This document shows, one piece after another, positions 18,242 through 27,283 of a DNA stretch of 64,000 nt (position 1 is the first letter of the stretch; the number at the start of each line of letters is the position of its first letter). The notes below the pieces were generated by a model. It was given only the letters and a program-made list of their open reading frames with translations, was not told where the DNA came from and ran no database searches. A program made the position numbers and the translations under genes. The DNA comes from DATBGO01 sp050011895 (lineage in GTDB: Bacteria; Actinomycetota; Actinomycetes; Streptosporangiales; Streptosporangiaceae), in assembly GCA_050011895.1 (NCBI GenBank), contig JBEKIF010000007.1:44373-108372 (forward strand), written 5' to 3'.

Positions 18242-18590
18242 GAAGTACCGCCTCCTTCAGGCATGCGACCGCGCGCCCGCCTGTGCTGATGACCTGAGCG
18301 CTGGCCTGCGCTTATGGCCTGCGGCACCCGGACGGGCGCATCACTGAACTGGTCCCCGGGGGAAGGTGGCCGGCACCGCCTCCGGCTGGGCCGCTGGGGG
18401 ACTGGCCCTGCCGGGAACCGTGCCGACCCGGTGTCTGTCGACCTTATCGCCCTGGCGCGCGGCGCGGGAACGCTGACACTCCGGCGATCGGGCGGGTGCC
18501 TGCCTCCGGCCGGGTTCTGCCAGCAGTACCGGGAGGAGCCAGGCTACTATGCCCGCCATCGGCCGTCCGGTTCCACGGTAGCGGCGGCGG
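18242..18590. other. Intergenic gap upstream of dnaE
   Basis: 349 bp between the rluD stop and the dnaE start, expected to contain the dnaE promoter. No convincing small gene, RNA or strong hairpin was recognised. A dnaE Shine-Dalgarno GAAGGAGG is present about 10 bp before its ATG. Confidence 0.5.
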
Positions 18591-19523
18591 TCAGTCCTCG
18601 GCGGCCAGCACCGCGAGGGCGTTCGCGAGGTCAGCCGGGTACGGGCTGGCGAATTCGACCATCGCGGCGTCGCCGGGATGCGCGAAGCCCAGCCGCGCAG
18701 CGTGCAGCCACTGCCTGGTCAGGCCAAGCCGGGCGGCGAGCACCGGGTCGGCTCCGTACAGCCGGTCGGCCACGCACGGATGCCTGACCGCCGCCATGTG
18801 CACCCGGATCTGATGGGTGCGCCCGGTCTCCAGGATGATCTCGGTCAGGCTCGCGGCCCGGTACGCTTCTAGCGTGTCGTAGTGCGTGACGGCGGACCGG
18901 CCGCCGGTGACGACGGCGAACCTGCCGTCGCCGGACGGATGCCGTGCGATCGGGGCGTCAATGGTGCCGCGCAGCGGATCCGGGTGCCCCTGGACGAGGG
19001 CGTGATAGGTCTTGTCCACCTCGCGCTCGCGGAACGCCCGTTTCAGCGCGCTGTAGGCGTACTCGCTCTTGGCCACGACCATCAGGCCGGAGGTGCCCGC
19101 GTCCAGCCGGTGCACGATGCCCTGGCGCTCCGCCGCGCCGCTCGTGGCGAGCGAGTAGCCGGCCGCGAGCAGGCCCTGCTGGACGGTGGGGCCGGTCCAG
19201 CCGGGCGTGGGGTGCGCCGCGACACCAGGCGGCTTGTCCACCACGATGATGTCGGCATCCTCGTAGACCACGGCGAGGCCGGGCACAGGTTCGGGATCCG
19301 GCTGCAGCGCCTGGGCAGGCGGCAGGGTGACGTCCAGCCACTCGCCCGCTGGCACCCGGTCCGACTTCGCGGCAGCCCGGCCGCCGACGAGCACCGACCC
19401 GGCGCTGATCAGTTCGGCGGCGGCCGTCCGCGACAGCCCGAACATCCGGGCGAGCGCCGCATCGAGGCGCTCCCCGTCCAGGCCCTCAGGTACCGGGACC
19501 CGGCGCTGGCCGTCCGGCGTCAT
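18591..19523 (-). CDS. RluD-type 23S rRNA pseudouridine synthase
   Basis: Converts uridines in large-subunit rRNA to pseudouridine. It has 310 residues: an S4-like RNA-binding domain at the N-terminus (ERLDAALARMFGLSRTAAAELI), then the catalytic domain with HRLDAGTSGLMVVAKS (catalytic Asp) and a GRTHQIRVHMA motif. The start ATG (19523) overlaps the lspA stop as ATGA, so an upstream in-frame reading is rejected. lspA-rluD adjacency is conserved in actinobacteria. Confidence 0.93.
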   Translation of the reverse strand: MTPDGQRRVPVPEGLDGERLDAALARMFGLSRTAAAELISAGSVLVGGRAAAKSDRVPAGEWLDVTLPPAQALQPDPEPVPGLAVVYEDADIIVVDKPPGVAAHPTPGWTGPTVQQGLLAAGYSLATSGAAERQGIVHRLDAGTSGLMVVAKSEYAYSALKRAFREREVDKTYHALVQGHPDPLRGTIDAPIARHPSGDGRFAVVTGGRSAVTHYDTLEAYRAASLTEIILETGRTHQIRVHMAAVRHPCVADRLYGADPVLAARLGLTRQWLHAARLGFAHPGDAAMVEFASPYPADLANALAVLAAED

Positions 19524-20137
19524 GTGCCGCCGCCGCCCGCCTTCGTCCCGTCGATCCCGAGCCCGCGGAACGCGAGCAGGACCGCGAGCACGCCGCCGCA
19601 GACGATCGACGAGTCGGCGATGTTGAACACCGGCCAGTGCGGCCACTGGATCCAGTCCACCACCCAGCCGCGCAGCGGCCCAGGATACCGGAACAGCCGG
19701 TCGGTCAGGTTGCCCATGGCGCCGCCGAGCAGGAGGCCGAGCGTCACCGCCCAGGGCAGGCTCCGGATCCGGCGCGAGGTGCGCAGTACGAAGATGATCA
19801 CGCCGACGGCGATCGCGGTGAACACCAGGGTCAGCGAGGTCCCGATGCTGAACGCCGCCCCGGGATTCCGCGACACGCGAAGCGTCAGGAATCCGCCGAG
19901 CAGCACGACGGGCGGCCGGTTCGACAGGGTCGCCACGACGATCGCCTTGCTGGTGATGTCCACGGCGAGCACCGCGGCCGCCACGCCGAGCAGCACGCCG
20001 ACCCGCCGTGGCGCAGCGCTCACGGCAGCGGCTGGCTCGGCTGGCTCGGCTGGCTCGGCTGGCTCGGCTGGCTCGGCTGGCTCAGGCTGGCCGGGCGCCG
20101 CCCCGCCGGTCAGCGGCGTTCCTCGCGCTGCTTGCAT
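19520..20137 (-). CDS. lspA: Lipoprotein signal peptidase II
   Basis: Membrane aspartyl protease that cleaves prolipoproteins at the lipobox. Catalytic aspartates sit in MGNLTDRLFR and PVFNIADSSI, and NPGAAFSIG is the other family box. Four TM helices follow an N-terminal cytoplasmic extension made of EPA triplets. The start is uncertain: ATG 20137 (205 residues, 28-bp overlap with the upstream gene) is used; ATG 20209 or GTG 20023 are alternatives, and the last would exclude the repeat. Coupled to rluD by a 4-bp overlap. Confidence 0.9.
   Translation of the reverse strand: MQAARGTPLTGGAAPGQPEPAEPAEPAEPAEPAEPAAAVSAAPRRVGVLLGVAAAVLAVDITSKAIVVATLSNRPPVVLLGGFLTLRVSRNPGAAFSIGTSLTLVFTAIAVGVIIFVLRTSRRIRSLPWAVTLGLLLGGAMGNLTDRLFRYPGPLRGWVVDWIQWPHWPVFNIADSSIVCGGVLAVLLAFRGLGIDGTKAGGGGT
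20033..20089 (-). repeat. 9-bp tandem repeats in lspA 5' end
   Basis: About six head-to-tail copies of GGCTCGGCT (plus strand), read as EPA triplets in the lspA N-terminal extension. They precede the first transmembrane helix, so length changes would be tolerated. Confidence 0.9.
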
Positions 20138-20529
20138 TCGACGCACAGGGTCGCCCGCGGAAATGCCTGAAGCCGCGCTTTCCCGATCGGCTCTCCGCAC
20201 GATCCGCATGTCCCGTATGTACCCTCGTCAATCCTGGCCAGCGCCCGCTCGGTCTGCATAAGCAGTTCACGGGTGTTGTGGGTGAGGGCAAGCTCATGCT
20301 CGCGCTCGTAAGCTTTCGCGCCGACATCCGCCTGATCGTCTCCCGCGTCACCGACCGCGTCACCGAGCCGGTCAGCGATGTCGGACTCGGCCCGCTCAAT
20401 GTCGGCACGCAGTTCTGCCGCCTCGGTGGCCAGCGCCTCTCGCACCTTAGCGAGCTCGGCCTCGGTCCAGCGCCGCTCGCCCGGCCGCACCGGAAGCGCG
20501 GCAGCGCCTGACCGCGCCGCAGCAGTCAT
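20110..20529 (-). CDS. TraR/DksA-family zinc-finger protein
   Basis: 139 residues. The N-terminal half is helical and charged (predicted coiled-coil: LAKVREALATEAAELRADIERAE), and the C-terminus has a four-cysteine zinc finger, YGTCGSCGEPIGKARL then CVECK. DksA-like proteins act in the RNA polymerase secondary channel; the role of the actinobacterial versions is less defined. It is the first gene of the run with lspA and rluD, and is divergent from ileS. Confidence 0.88.
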   Translation of the reverse strand: MTAAARSGAAALPVRPGERRWTEAELAKVREALATEAAELRADIERAESDIADRLGDAVGDAGDDQADVGAKAYEREHELALTHNTRELLMQTERALARIDEGTYGTCGSCGEPIGKARLQAFPRATLCVECKQREERR

Positions 20530-20575
20530 CCCCGCCTCCCTCAGCGCCGCTAACTAACGATCTTGATTGTGAGCA

Positions 20576-20598
20576 GTCACCGGAGAATAAGTGGTGAC
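20576..20598. promoter_or_regulatory. GTCACC/GGTGAC dyad between TraR-like gene and ileS
   Basis: A 6-bp inverted repeat with an 11-bp AT-richer spacer, 47-69 bp upstream of the TraR/DksA-like start. It is a possible operator for that gene, and short enough to be chance. Confidence 0.25.
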
Positions 20599-20734
20599 CG
20601 GGCGCAACCGCAAACACGCCGGCGGCGACACGGCCGAAAGAATGAAGCCGGCGCAGCGCGGCCAACGGATTGGCGCGAGCATAGCCGGCCGCCGATCGGC
20701 TATCCTGTGAGCCTGCACGGCGCTGAAAGGGACA

Positions 20735-21070
20735 GCTGCCGCTGTGGCAGTGCTGAGCGACCCGGGGACGGTGCGAGCCCGGGGACCAGGCGCAGCGGAC
20801 CAGATCACCCCGGAGCCGCCGGAAGAACGGCCAGCCACCCGATCGGGCGGCGCAGGCCGCGGCCGCTGGCTTTCGCGCGTGCCGCGACCGGGCCAAGTAG
20901 AACCGGCCGCAGGAACTCAACCGAGAGGGCCGCTGCCCGGGCCGGCAGGCGCGGAAGGTGGCCAAGGAGGGTGGTACCGCGGGGCCGCCGCCGGCGTTCC
21001 TCGTCCCTCCGGCGAAGCTGCGCTGGCGCCACCCGGAGCCCGCTGGCGCGACGACCCGCGGGAGGCCGCT
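20735..21070 (+). promoter_or_regulatory. ileS T-box riboswitch, translational type
   Basis: The ileS leader carries the T-box core AGGGTGGTACCGCGG at 20968-20982, whose TGGTACC can base-pair with the free tRNA acceptor end. A Stem I resembling actinobacterial ileS T-boxes lies at about 20740-20820, with Ile specifier ATC at 20804-20806. GGAGGG (20966-20971) can pair with CCCTCC (21005-21010). The CCTCC of that arm (21006-21010) can instead pair with the ileS Shine-Dalgarno GGAGG (21061-21065). This fits a switch in which uncharged tRNA-Ile frees the ribosome site. No intrinsic terminator is seen. Exact 5' and 3' borders are approximate. Confidence 0.9.
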
Positions 21071-21074
21071 TACC

Positions 21075-24000
21075 ATGGCACGCGCAGACGTTCCTGCTCC
21101 TTTCCCTGAACTGCCGGCCGTCCCCAGCCTGCCCGCCATCGACTACGAGGTGCTCGGCCGGTGGCGGGACGCCAAGGTCTTCCAGCGCTCGCTGGACCAG
21201 ACGGCCGGCGGCCAGCTCTGGACCTTCTACGAGGGCCCGCCGACCGCCAACGGGGTGCCGGGCACGCATCACATCCCCGCGCGGGCCATCAAGGACACGT
21301 TCCCGCGGTTCAAGACCATGCAGGGCTACCACGTGCCCCGCCGGGCCGGCTGGGACTGCCATGGCCTGCCCGTCGAGGTGGCCGTCGAGCGCGAGCTCGG
21401 CCTGACCAGCAAGAAGGAGATCGAGGCCTACGGCATCCGCGAGTTCAACGCCCGGTGCAGGGAGTCCGTGCTGCGCCACGTGGACATGTGGGAGGCGCTG
21501 ACCGAGCGGATGGGCTACTGGGTCGACCTGTCCAACGCCTACCGGACGATGGACGCCTCCTACATCGAGTCGGTCTGGTGGTCGCTCAAGGTCATCTTCG
21601 GCAAGGGGCTGCTTGTCCAGGACTACCGGATCAGTCCGTACTGCCCCCGCTGCGGCACCCCGCTGTCCGATCACGAGCTCGGCCAGCCCGACGTCTACCA
21701 GATGGTGGCCGACCCGTCGGTAACGGTACGGTTCCCCGTCGTCAGCCTGCCAGCCGGCGCCGATCCCCGGCTTGCTGGCGCGGACCTGCTGGTCTGGACG
21801 ACGACGCCGTGGACGCTTGTCTCGAACACCGCGGTCGCGGTGCACCCCGACGAGACCTACGTGGTCGCCCGCAAGTCCGGCGAAGGGGACCGGGTGATCG
21901 TCGCGGAGGCCCTGTTCGCCAAGGTTCTCGGCGATGGCTGGCATGTCGCCGCGCGGGTGCAGGGAGCTGAGCTGGCCGGGACCACCTACCGCCCGCCGTT
22001 CAGCCTGATCGACATCCCCGGCGCGCACCGGGTGGTCACCGGGTCCTTCGTGACCACTGAAGATGGCACCGGGCTCGTGCATCTCGCGCCCGCATTCGGC
22101 GCCGACGACATGGCGACCAGCAAGGCCCACGGGCTGCCGGTCGTCAACCCGGTCCGGACGGACGGGACCTTCGACGATGCGGTCCCGCTGGTCGGCGGGC
22201 TGTTCTTCAAGGCTGCGGACGCTCGCCTGATCAGCGATCTGGAAGACCGGGGCCTGGTCTTCACGTCCCAGCGGCACGAGCACAGCTACCCGCACTGCTG
22301 GCGGTGCCACACGCCGCTGCTCTACTACGCGCTGCCCTCGTGGTACATCCGCACGACCGCCGTCCAGGATCAGCTGCTGGCCGAGAACGAACGGACCAAC
22401 TGGCAGCCGCCGACGATCAAGCACGGCAGGTACGGCGAATGGCTCCGGAACAACGTGGACTGGGCGATGTCAAGGAGCAGGTACTGGGGCACGCCGCTGC
22501 CGCTGTGGGTCTGCCCCGATGAACACGTCACCTGCGTCGGGTCGCTGACCGAGCTTTCCGAGCTGGCGGGATCTGACCTCACCGGGCTTGACCCGCACCG
22601 CCCGTACGTTGACGAGGTGGTGATCGCGTGCCCGCAGTGCGGCCGCGAAGCGCTCCGGGTGCCTGAAGTGCTCGACGCCTGGTACGACTCAGGATCGATG
22701 CCCTTTGCCCAGGTGGGCGCTCCGTATCGGAACGCCGATGAGTTCGAGCGCGGTTACCCGGCCCAGTTCATCGCCGAGGCGCTCGACCAGACCAGGGGCT
22801 GGTTCTACTCCCTGATGGCGGTCGGCACCCTGGTGTTCCGCAGGTCGGCGTACGAGACCGTGCTCTGCCTCGGCCTGCTGGTCGATGATCGCGGCCGCAA
22901 GATGAGCAAGCACCTCGGTAACGTGCTCGAGCCCATCTCGCTGATGGACACCCATGGCGCGGACGCCGTGCGCTGGTTCTTCACCGCCGCAGGCTCCCCC
23001 TGGGCCACCCGCAAGCTCGGGCACGGCGCGCTCGAGGAGATCGTCCGCAAGGTGCTGCTGACCTACTGGAACACCGCCTCCTTCCTGGTCCTGTACACGA
23101 ACGCGGCCGCGGCGCAGGGAACTGCCTGGAATGCTGACCGGGTATCGGGAGCTCCCGTCGTCTCCGCGCGGCCGGTCATGGACCGGTGGCTGCTTAGTGA
23201 GCTGCACGCGCTGGTGCGCGATGTCACCGCGGCGCTGGAGGGGTTCGACTCGGCAACCGCGGGCCGGCGGATCACCGCGTTCATCGATGATCTGTCCAAC
23301 TGGTATGTTCGCAGGTCCAGGCGCAGGTTCTGGGAAGGCCCGGGCACGCCAGACGGCGAGGCTGCCTTCGCCACGCTGTATACCTGCCTGGAGACGCTGA
23401 CCAGGCTGATGGCCCCGCTGGCACCGTTCGTGACCGACTACATCTGGGGCGTGCTTGCGGCCCAAGGGCTGCCTGACTCGGTGCACCTGGCCAGCTGGCC
23501 GACTTTCGATGCATCGCTCATCGACGAGCGGCTCTCCGCCCAGATGACGCTTGCCAGGAGGCTGGTCGAACTCGGCCGGTCGGCTCGCGCGACCGAGGTC
23601 GTGCGGCTGCGGCAGCCGCTCTCGCGCGCGCTGGTGGGCGCAGCCGGCTTCACCGACCTGCCGGATGAGCTGCGCGCCCAGGTCGCCGACGAGCTCAACG
23701 TGCACCTGCTTGAGCCGCTGGCAGCGGTTGACGACGAACTGGTGGACTTCGCGGTAAAGCCGAACTTCCGCGCGCTCGGCCGGCGCTTCGGCGCGCGCAC
23801 TCCGGTGGTCGCGGCCGCCATCGAGGCAGCCGACCCGGCGGGGCTGGCGGCCGAGCTGCGTTCTGCCGGCACCGCGTTGGTCGTGATCGACGGGGTCCCG
23901 GTCAGGCTTGATGCTGACGATGTCATCGTCACCCAGTCCCCTCGCTCTGGCTGGGCAGTGGCGGCCGATGGCGGCGAGACGGTCGCGCTTGATGTCACCA

Positions 24001-24320
24001 TCACTCCGGAACTGCGCAGGGAGGGCATGGCACGCGAGGTTGTCCGGCTGGTCCAGGATGCCCGCAAGAGCGATGGCCTGAACGTCAGCGACCGGATCTG
24101 GCTGCGCTGGAGCACTGAGGACGCCGAGCTGGCCGCGGCCCTGACCGAGCACGGCGCCATGATCGCCGCCGAGGTGCTGGCGGTGGGCTACGGGCGCAGC
24201 GAAACCTCGGAAGGTCAGCCGGCCGAGGGCCAGGCCGGCACCCTGGACGTACCGCATGTCGACGACGGCCTCGGGCTCACCTTCTGGATCCGCCGGGAGG
24301 ATGAGCCTGCCGAGCGCTAG
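21075..24320 (+). CDS. ileS: Isoleucyl-tRNA synthetase (eukaryote-like type 2)
   Basis: Charges tRNA-Ile. It has 1081 residues, normal for actinobacterial IleRS. The HIGH-like box is GTHHIPARAIKD near residue 65 and the KMSKS box is GRKMSKHLGNV near residue 608. Two CxxC pairs (CPRCGTPL and CPQCGREAL) suggest zinc sites, and the CP1 editing domain and C-terminal anticodon-binding region are complete. ATG 21075 follows GGGAGG by 9 bp and the T-box leader. The HHIP-type signature points to the IleS2 class, which is often less sensitive to mupirocin (family knowledge). Confidence 0.97.
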   Translation: MARADVPAPFPELPAVPSLPAIDYEVLGRWRDAKVFQRSLDQTAGGQLWTFYEGPPTANGVPGTHHIPARAIKDTFPRFKTMQGYHVPRRAGWDCHGLPVEVAVERELGLTSKKEIEAYGIREFNARCRESVLRHVDMWEALTERMGYWVDLSNAYRTMDASYIESVWWSLKVIFGKGLLVQDYRISPYCPRCGTPLSDHELGQPDVYQMVADPSVTVRFPVVSLPAGADPRLAGADLLVWTTTPWTLVSNTAVAVHPDETYVVARKSGEGDRVIVAEALFAKVLGDGWHVAARVQGAELAGTTYRPPFSLIDIPGAHRVVTGSFVTTEDGTGLVHLAPAFGADDMATSKAHGLPVVNPVRTDGTFDDAVPLVGGLFFKAADARLISDLEDRGLVFTSQRHEHSYPHCWRCHTPLLYYALPSWYIRTTAVQDQLLAENERTNWQPPTIKHGRYGEWLRNNVDWAMSRSRYWGTPLPLWVCPDEHVTCVGSLTELSELAGSDLTGLDPHRPYVDEVVIACPQCGREALRVPEVLDAWYDSGSMPFAQVGAPYRNADEFERGYPAQFIAEALDQTRGWFYSLMAVGTLVFRRSAYETVLCLGLLVDDRGRKMSKHLGNVLEPISLMDTHGADAVRWFFTAAGSPWATRKLGHGALEEIVRKVLLTYWNTASFLVLYTNAAAAQGTAWNADRVSGAPVVSARPVMDRWLLSELHALVRDVTAALEGFDSATAGRRITAFIDDLSNWYVRRSRRRFWEGPGTPDGEAAFATLYTCLETLTRLMAPLAPFVTDYIWGVLAAQGLPDSVHLASWPTFDASLIDERLSAQMTLARRLVELGRSARATEVVRLRQPLSRALVGAAGFTDLPDELRAQVADELNVHLLEPLAAVDDELVDFAVKPNFRALGRRFGARTPVVAAAIEAADPAGLAAELRSAGTALVVIDGVPVRLDADDVIVTQSPRSGWAVAADGGETVALDVTITPELRREGMAREVVRLVQDARKSDGLNVSDRIWLRWSTEDAELAAALTEHGAMIAAEVLAVGYGRSETSEGQPAEGQAGTLDVPHVDDGLGLTFWIRREDEPAER

Positions 24321-24353
24321 GGCGAGCCCTTTGGGTCGTCATGGAGCATGCAC

Positions 24354-24389
24354 TACCGGGCTGGATGTCGAAGGCGGACGGGCCCGGTA
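24354..24389. terminator. Possible stem-loop downstream of ileS
   Basis: A perfect 8-bp stem TACCGGGC/GCCCGGTA with a 20-nt loop, 33 bp after the ileS stop. No T-tract follows, so termination activity is uncertain. The rest of 24321-24554 shows no gene apart from a trivially short ORF ending in TAA near 24553. Confidence 0.4.
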
Positions 24390-24554
24390 ACGCCGAGTAC
24401 AACCTGCGGCTAGGCGCAGGAGTAACTCGGACCGGCGCCTGGGCGGCCAGGAAGACGATCATCACCAGGATCCGAACGGCCGGCGTGTCGGCTCTTGCGG
24501 CGTGACTAACGTGAGATATGAGGCTGAAGTTCTCGCAGATCCTTGATCAATAAT

Positions 24555-24624
24555 ACTTATACCGGATTTGGTGGGAACATAGTCGACATTTCATCCTCGT
24601 CAGCCCACTAAATCCGGTATAAGT
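24555..24624. repeat. AT-rich 21-bp inverted repeat with 28-bp spacer
   Basis: Arms 24555-24575 and 24604-24624 match at 20 of 21 positions in inverted orientation (ACTTATACCGGATTTRGTGGG). The composition is clearly lower in GC than the surroundings. It sits between convergent ileS and the repeat-rich membrane gene, ending 2 bp before the latter's stop. It could be a terminator for that gene, or a pair of terminal repeats left by a small transposon. No target duplication was found. Confidence 0.85.
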
Positions 24625-24626
24625 GG

Positions 24627-26339
24627 CTATCCCAGCTTCTCCGGCTGGCAGGCCCGGCAGGGCACCAAGTCCGCGTCTTCTGCTGCTGACCTCGTCATGG
24701 TTTCGAGATCGTCGGCACCGAGAAAGCGGATCAGGATGCATTGGGCGCGGTGATACCTGGCGATTCCGGGAACGACGGTGACCAGGCCCTCCGGACCTGG
24801 CTTTGCCCGCTCGCGGTCGCTGCCGACCGGCTCGGGACTGCTCCCCGGCGAAGCGGCATGACCGACCGGAGGCGCATCCGCTTCGGCCGCAGCTACGGCC
24901 GGCTCGGCTTCAGCGATCTCAGCATCAGACCCGGTAGTCGGCTCACCAGCTGCCACCCCTTCGGCAGATCCAGTCTCAGCCGACCCACGCTCAGCCGACC
25001 CACGCTTAGCCGACTCAGGCTCGGAGGGCTCGGGCTCAGCGGCCGCTGGCTTTGGCCACGCCACCGTCGCTGCCCCGATCCGCTGAGGCTCAGCCGACCG
25101 GCCTTTAGCCAGCTCAGCCGACTCAGCCTTGGTCGACCCCCGCTCAGCCGACTCAGGCTCAGCCGACTCAGCCTTGGTCGACCCCCGCTCAGCCGACTCA
25201 GGCTCAGCCGACTCAGCCTTGGTCGACCCGCGCTCAGCCGACTCAGGCTCAGCCGGCTCAGCCTTGGTCGACTCAGCCTTGGTCGACCCGGGCTCAGCCG
25301 GTCCAGCGACGGGTGGCCACGGCCGGGACGGCGGCGGCCAGGTCGGCGGCGCCGGCGGCGCGAGGCCAGCGGCACTGGCCGCCGCGCTGACAGCGTGGTC
25401 ACGTTCCGGGTCAGCCGGGCGCGGCACCTTGCCGGAACGCTCAACTGGCTCAGCCTGACCCGCGCCGCCGGGAGTGGGTACGGCGGCCGACTGCACAGTA
25501 GCCGCAGGCGGTGCTGCGCCCAGCCCTTCACTAGGTTCACTAGGTGATGTGACGGATGTTGGTGATGTGAAGGATGTTGCCGCCTGCGTGGCCAGCTTGC
25601 GCCACGCTGCACGCTGCGCGGCGGACGTCACCGCGGGCTGGCCGGCCAGTTCCGGAGACCCCTCGCGATCGGCGGCGGACGACGCCGCGGGCTGCCCGGC
25701 CGTCTCGCGCCCCGGGGATTGCGCGGACCGTTCCTGCGCGGACCGTTCCTGCGCGGACCGTTCCTGCACTGACTCGACCGGCTCGTCGGAGCTATTGCGA
25801 ACCGCAGGCTCGGACGGCCTACCGGTATCCGACCGCTCAGCCGGCTCGGTCTGCTGGCCATCCCGGTGCTGCTCTTGCGCGGGCTGCGCCACCTGCTCCG
25901 GAGGCGGCGCGATTTCCGACCAGTCGGCGGGCGGTGGCCGGTTGTCAAGCTCGTCTGCCGCGATGCCGACGGTTACTGGCGCGACAGCCGGGCCCGCATC
26001 GGAGTCCGTCTCGACCAGGACTCCAGCACCGCCGCCTCCAGGAGCCTGGGCGGGCTGGGATGCCGGAGCGGGCTGGGCCGCCTGGGCGGGCTGGGATGCC
26101 GGAACGGGCTGCGCCGCCGGAGCGGGCCTTGCTGCAGCCAACTCCGGCGGCCAGGCGGCCTCAGCCGGGCCGAATATCTCCGCCCGCCATATCACGGCAC
26201 CGACTGTCAGCATCAATGCCGCAAGGGCGGCCACGCCTATCGCCAGGTAGACGAGCAGCAGGCTGCTAGTAACCATCCCCCAGGCGAGCAGTCCAAGAGC
26301 AGCCAGGACGACTGTGAGAACGGCGCCAAAGCGAACCAC
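24627..26339 (-). CDS. Repeat-rich membrane protein with C-terminal Cys/His motif, function unknown
   Basis: 570 residues in three parts. Two adjacent TM helices are at the N-terminus (about 3-50: FGAVLTVVLAALGLLAWGMV, then LLVYLAIGVAALAALMLTV). A disordered region of about 460 residues follows, rich in Ala, Pro, Glu and Ser and including 15-residue AERGSTKAESAEPES repeats. The last 50 residues form a conserved-looking domain with YHRAQC and VPCRACQPEKLG, i.e. H/C then CxxC, recalling the metal-binding Ada-type zinc knuckle (inference). It lies downstream of divIVA (45 bp) and may share its operon. No family name is recognised with confidence. Confidence 0.8.
   Translation of the reverse strand: MVRFGAVLTVVLAALGLLAWGMVTSSLLLVYLAIGVAALAALMLTVGAVIWRAEIFGPAEAAWPPELAAARPAPAAQPVPASQPAQAAQPAPASQPAQAPGGGGAGVLVETDSDAGPAVAPVTVGIAADELDNRPPPADWSEIAPPPEQVAQPAQEQHRDGQQTEPAERSDTGRPSEPAVRNSSDEPVESVQERSAQERSAQERSAQSPGRETAGQPAASSAADREGSPELAGQPAVTSAAQRAAWRKLATQAATSFTSPTSVTSPSEPSEGLGAAPPAATVQSAAVPTPGGAGQAEPVERSGKVPRPADPERDHAVSAAASAAGLAPPAPPTWPPPSRPWPPVAGPAEPGSTKAESTKAEPAEPESAERGSTKAESAEPESAERGSTKAESAEPESAERGSTKAESAELAKGRSAEPQRIGAATVAWPKPAAAEPEPSEPESAKRGSAERGSAETGSAEGVAAGEPTTGSDAEIAEAEPAVAAAEADAPPVGHAASPGSSPEPVGSDRERAKPGPEGLVTVVPGIARYHRAQCILIRFLGADDLETMTRSAAEDADLVPCRACQPEKLG
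24955..25295 (-). repeat. 45-bp and shorter degenerate tandem repeats
   Basis: GGTCGACCC-containing 45-bp units recur at 25131, 25176 and 25221, each encoding 15 residues, flanked by shorter related SAERGS/SAEPES variants on both sides. They code for the disordered part of the 24627-26339 product. Confidence 0.85.
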
Positions 26340-26384
26340 TAGCGCGCTCCACGAGCCCAGACAGAATGGACCGACCGGCCAAAC

Positions 26385-27233
26385 CTAACGACGGTCGTGC
26401 TGCCCGGAATCGGCTGGGTGGAAACCCCCATGGGCGACCGGCTCAGGCGGCGGCGCGTATGAGCCTGCGACGGACGCCTGCCCGCCATTGCGTGCCTCCA
26501 TACGACCGAGGCCAGCGGAGACGGCCGCCTGCGGCCCGGTGACCACCGCCGGGAACACGCCGCTGTCGGCCGCGCCCGCCTCAAGGTCACGTAGCTGTCC
26601 CTCCAGGTAGGCCTTGAGCCTGCTGCGGTACTCACGCTCGAATGCACGCAGGTCGTCCACCCGGCGCTCAAGCTCTTCGCGGGACTGGACGAGCGAGCCC
26701 ATGGCCTGACGGTGCCGCTCCTGGGCGTCACGCTCAAGGCTCTCGGCGCGAGCTCTGGCGTCACTGGTGATCTGCTCAGACTGGCGCCTGGCCTTGGTGA
26801 GGATCTCGTCGGCCTCGCGCCTGGCGCGCCCGAGCGTCTCGTCTGCCTCGCGCCGCGCGTCAGCGATCGCCTGGTCGGCGGTCTGCTGCGCGAGGGCGAG
26901 TACCCGGGCGGCCGTGTCCATGTTGTCCTCGACCGGCCTCGGAGCCATCATCACCGGCTCCGGTTGCATCCGCTCAGGCTCGTGCCGTGGCTGCTCGGCT
27001 GTAATGAGCTCAGGCGGTGCCTCGGCGTGCGGCGCACCTAGCGCGGCGGGCACCTTGCCGCCGCGGAGCACCTCAGCCAGCTTCGCACGGAGCTCTTCGT
27101 TCTCCTGGAGCAGCCGGTCGAGCTCCGCCTCGACCTCGTCGAGGAAGGCATCAACTTCCTCTTCGTCGTAGCCGGGCCTGAGCCTCGTGGTGCTGAACTG
27201 CTTGTTCCGCACATCCGCGGGCGTCAGTGGCAT
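26385..27233 (-). CDS. divIVA: DivIVA/Wag31 polar growth and division protein
   Basis: Coiled-coil protein that marks negatively curved membrane at poles and septa and directs tip growth in actinobacteria. It has 282 residues. The N-terminal membrane-binding domain MPLTPADVRNKQFSTTRLRPGYDEEEVDAFLDEVE is followed by a first coiled coil, a Pro/Glu-rich linker (residues about 65-100), a long second coiled coil with repeated AR/EADE heptads (about 105-215), and a variable tail. ATG 27233. It is the distal part of the ftsZ-sepF block, as in other actinobacteria. Confidence 0.96.
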   Translation of the reverse strand: MPLTPADVRNKQFSTTRLRPGYDEEEVDAFLDEVEAELDRLLQENEELRAKLAEVLRGGKVPAALGAPHAEAPPELITAEQPRHEPERMQPEPVMMAPRPVEDNMDTAARVLALAQQTADQAIADARREADETLGRARREADEILTKARRQSEQITSDARARAESLERDAQERHRQAMGSLVQSREELERRVDDLRAFEREYRSRLKAYLEGQLRDLEAGAADSGVFPAVVTGPQAAVSAGLGRMEARNGGQASVAGSYAPPPEPVAHGGFHPADSGQHDRR

Positions 27234-27283
27234 GTCGTCTCCTTGGCGCTCTCCGGGCTTAGGTCCCTATGGACGCTACCCGA

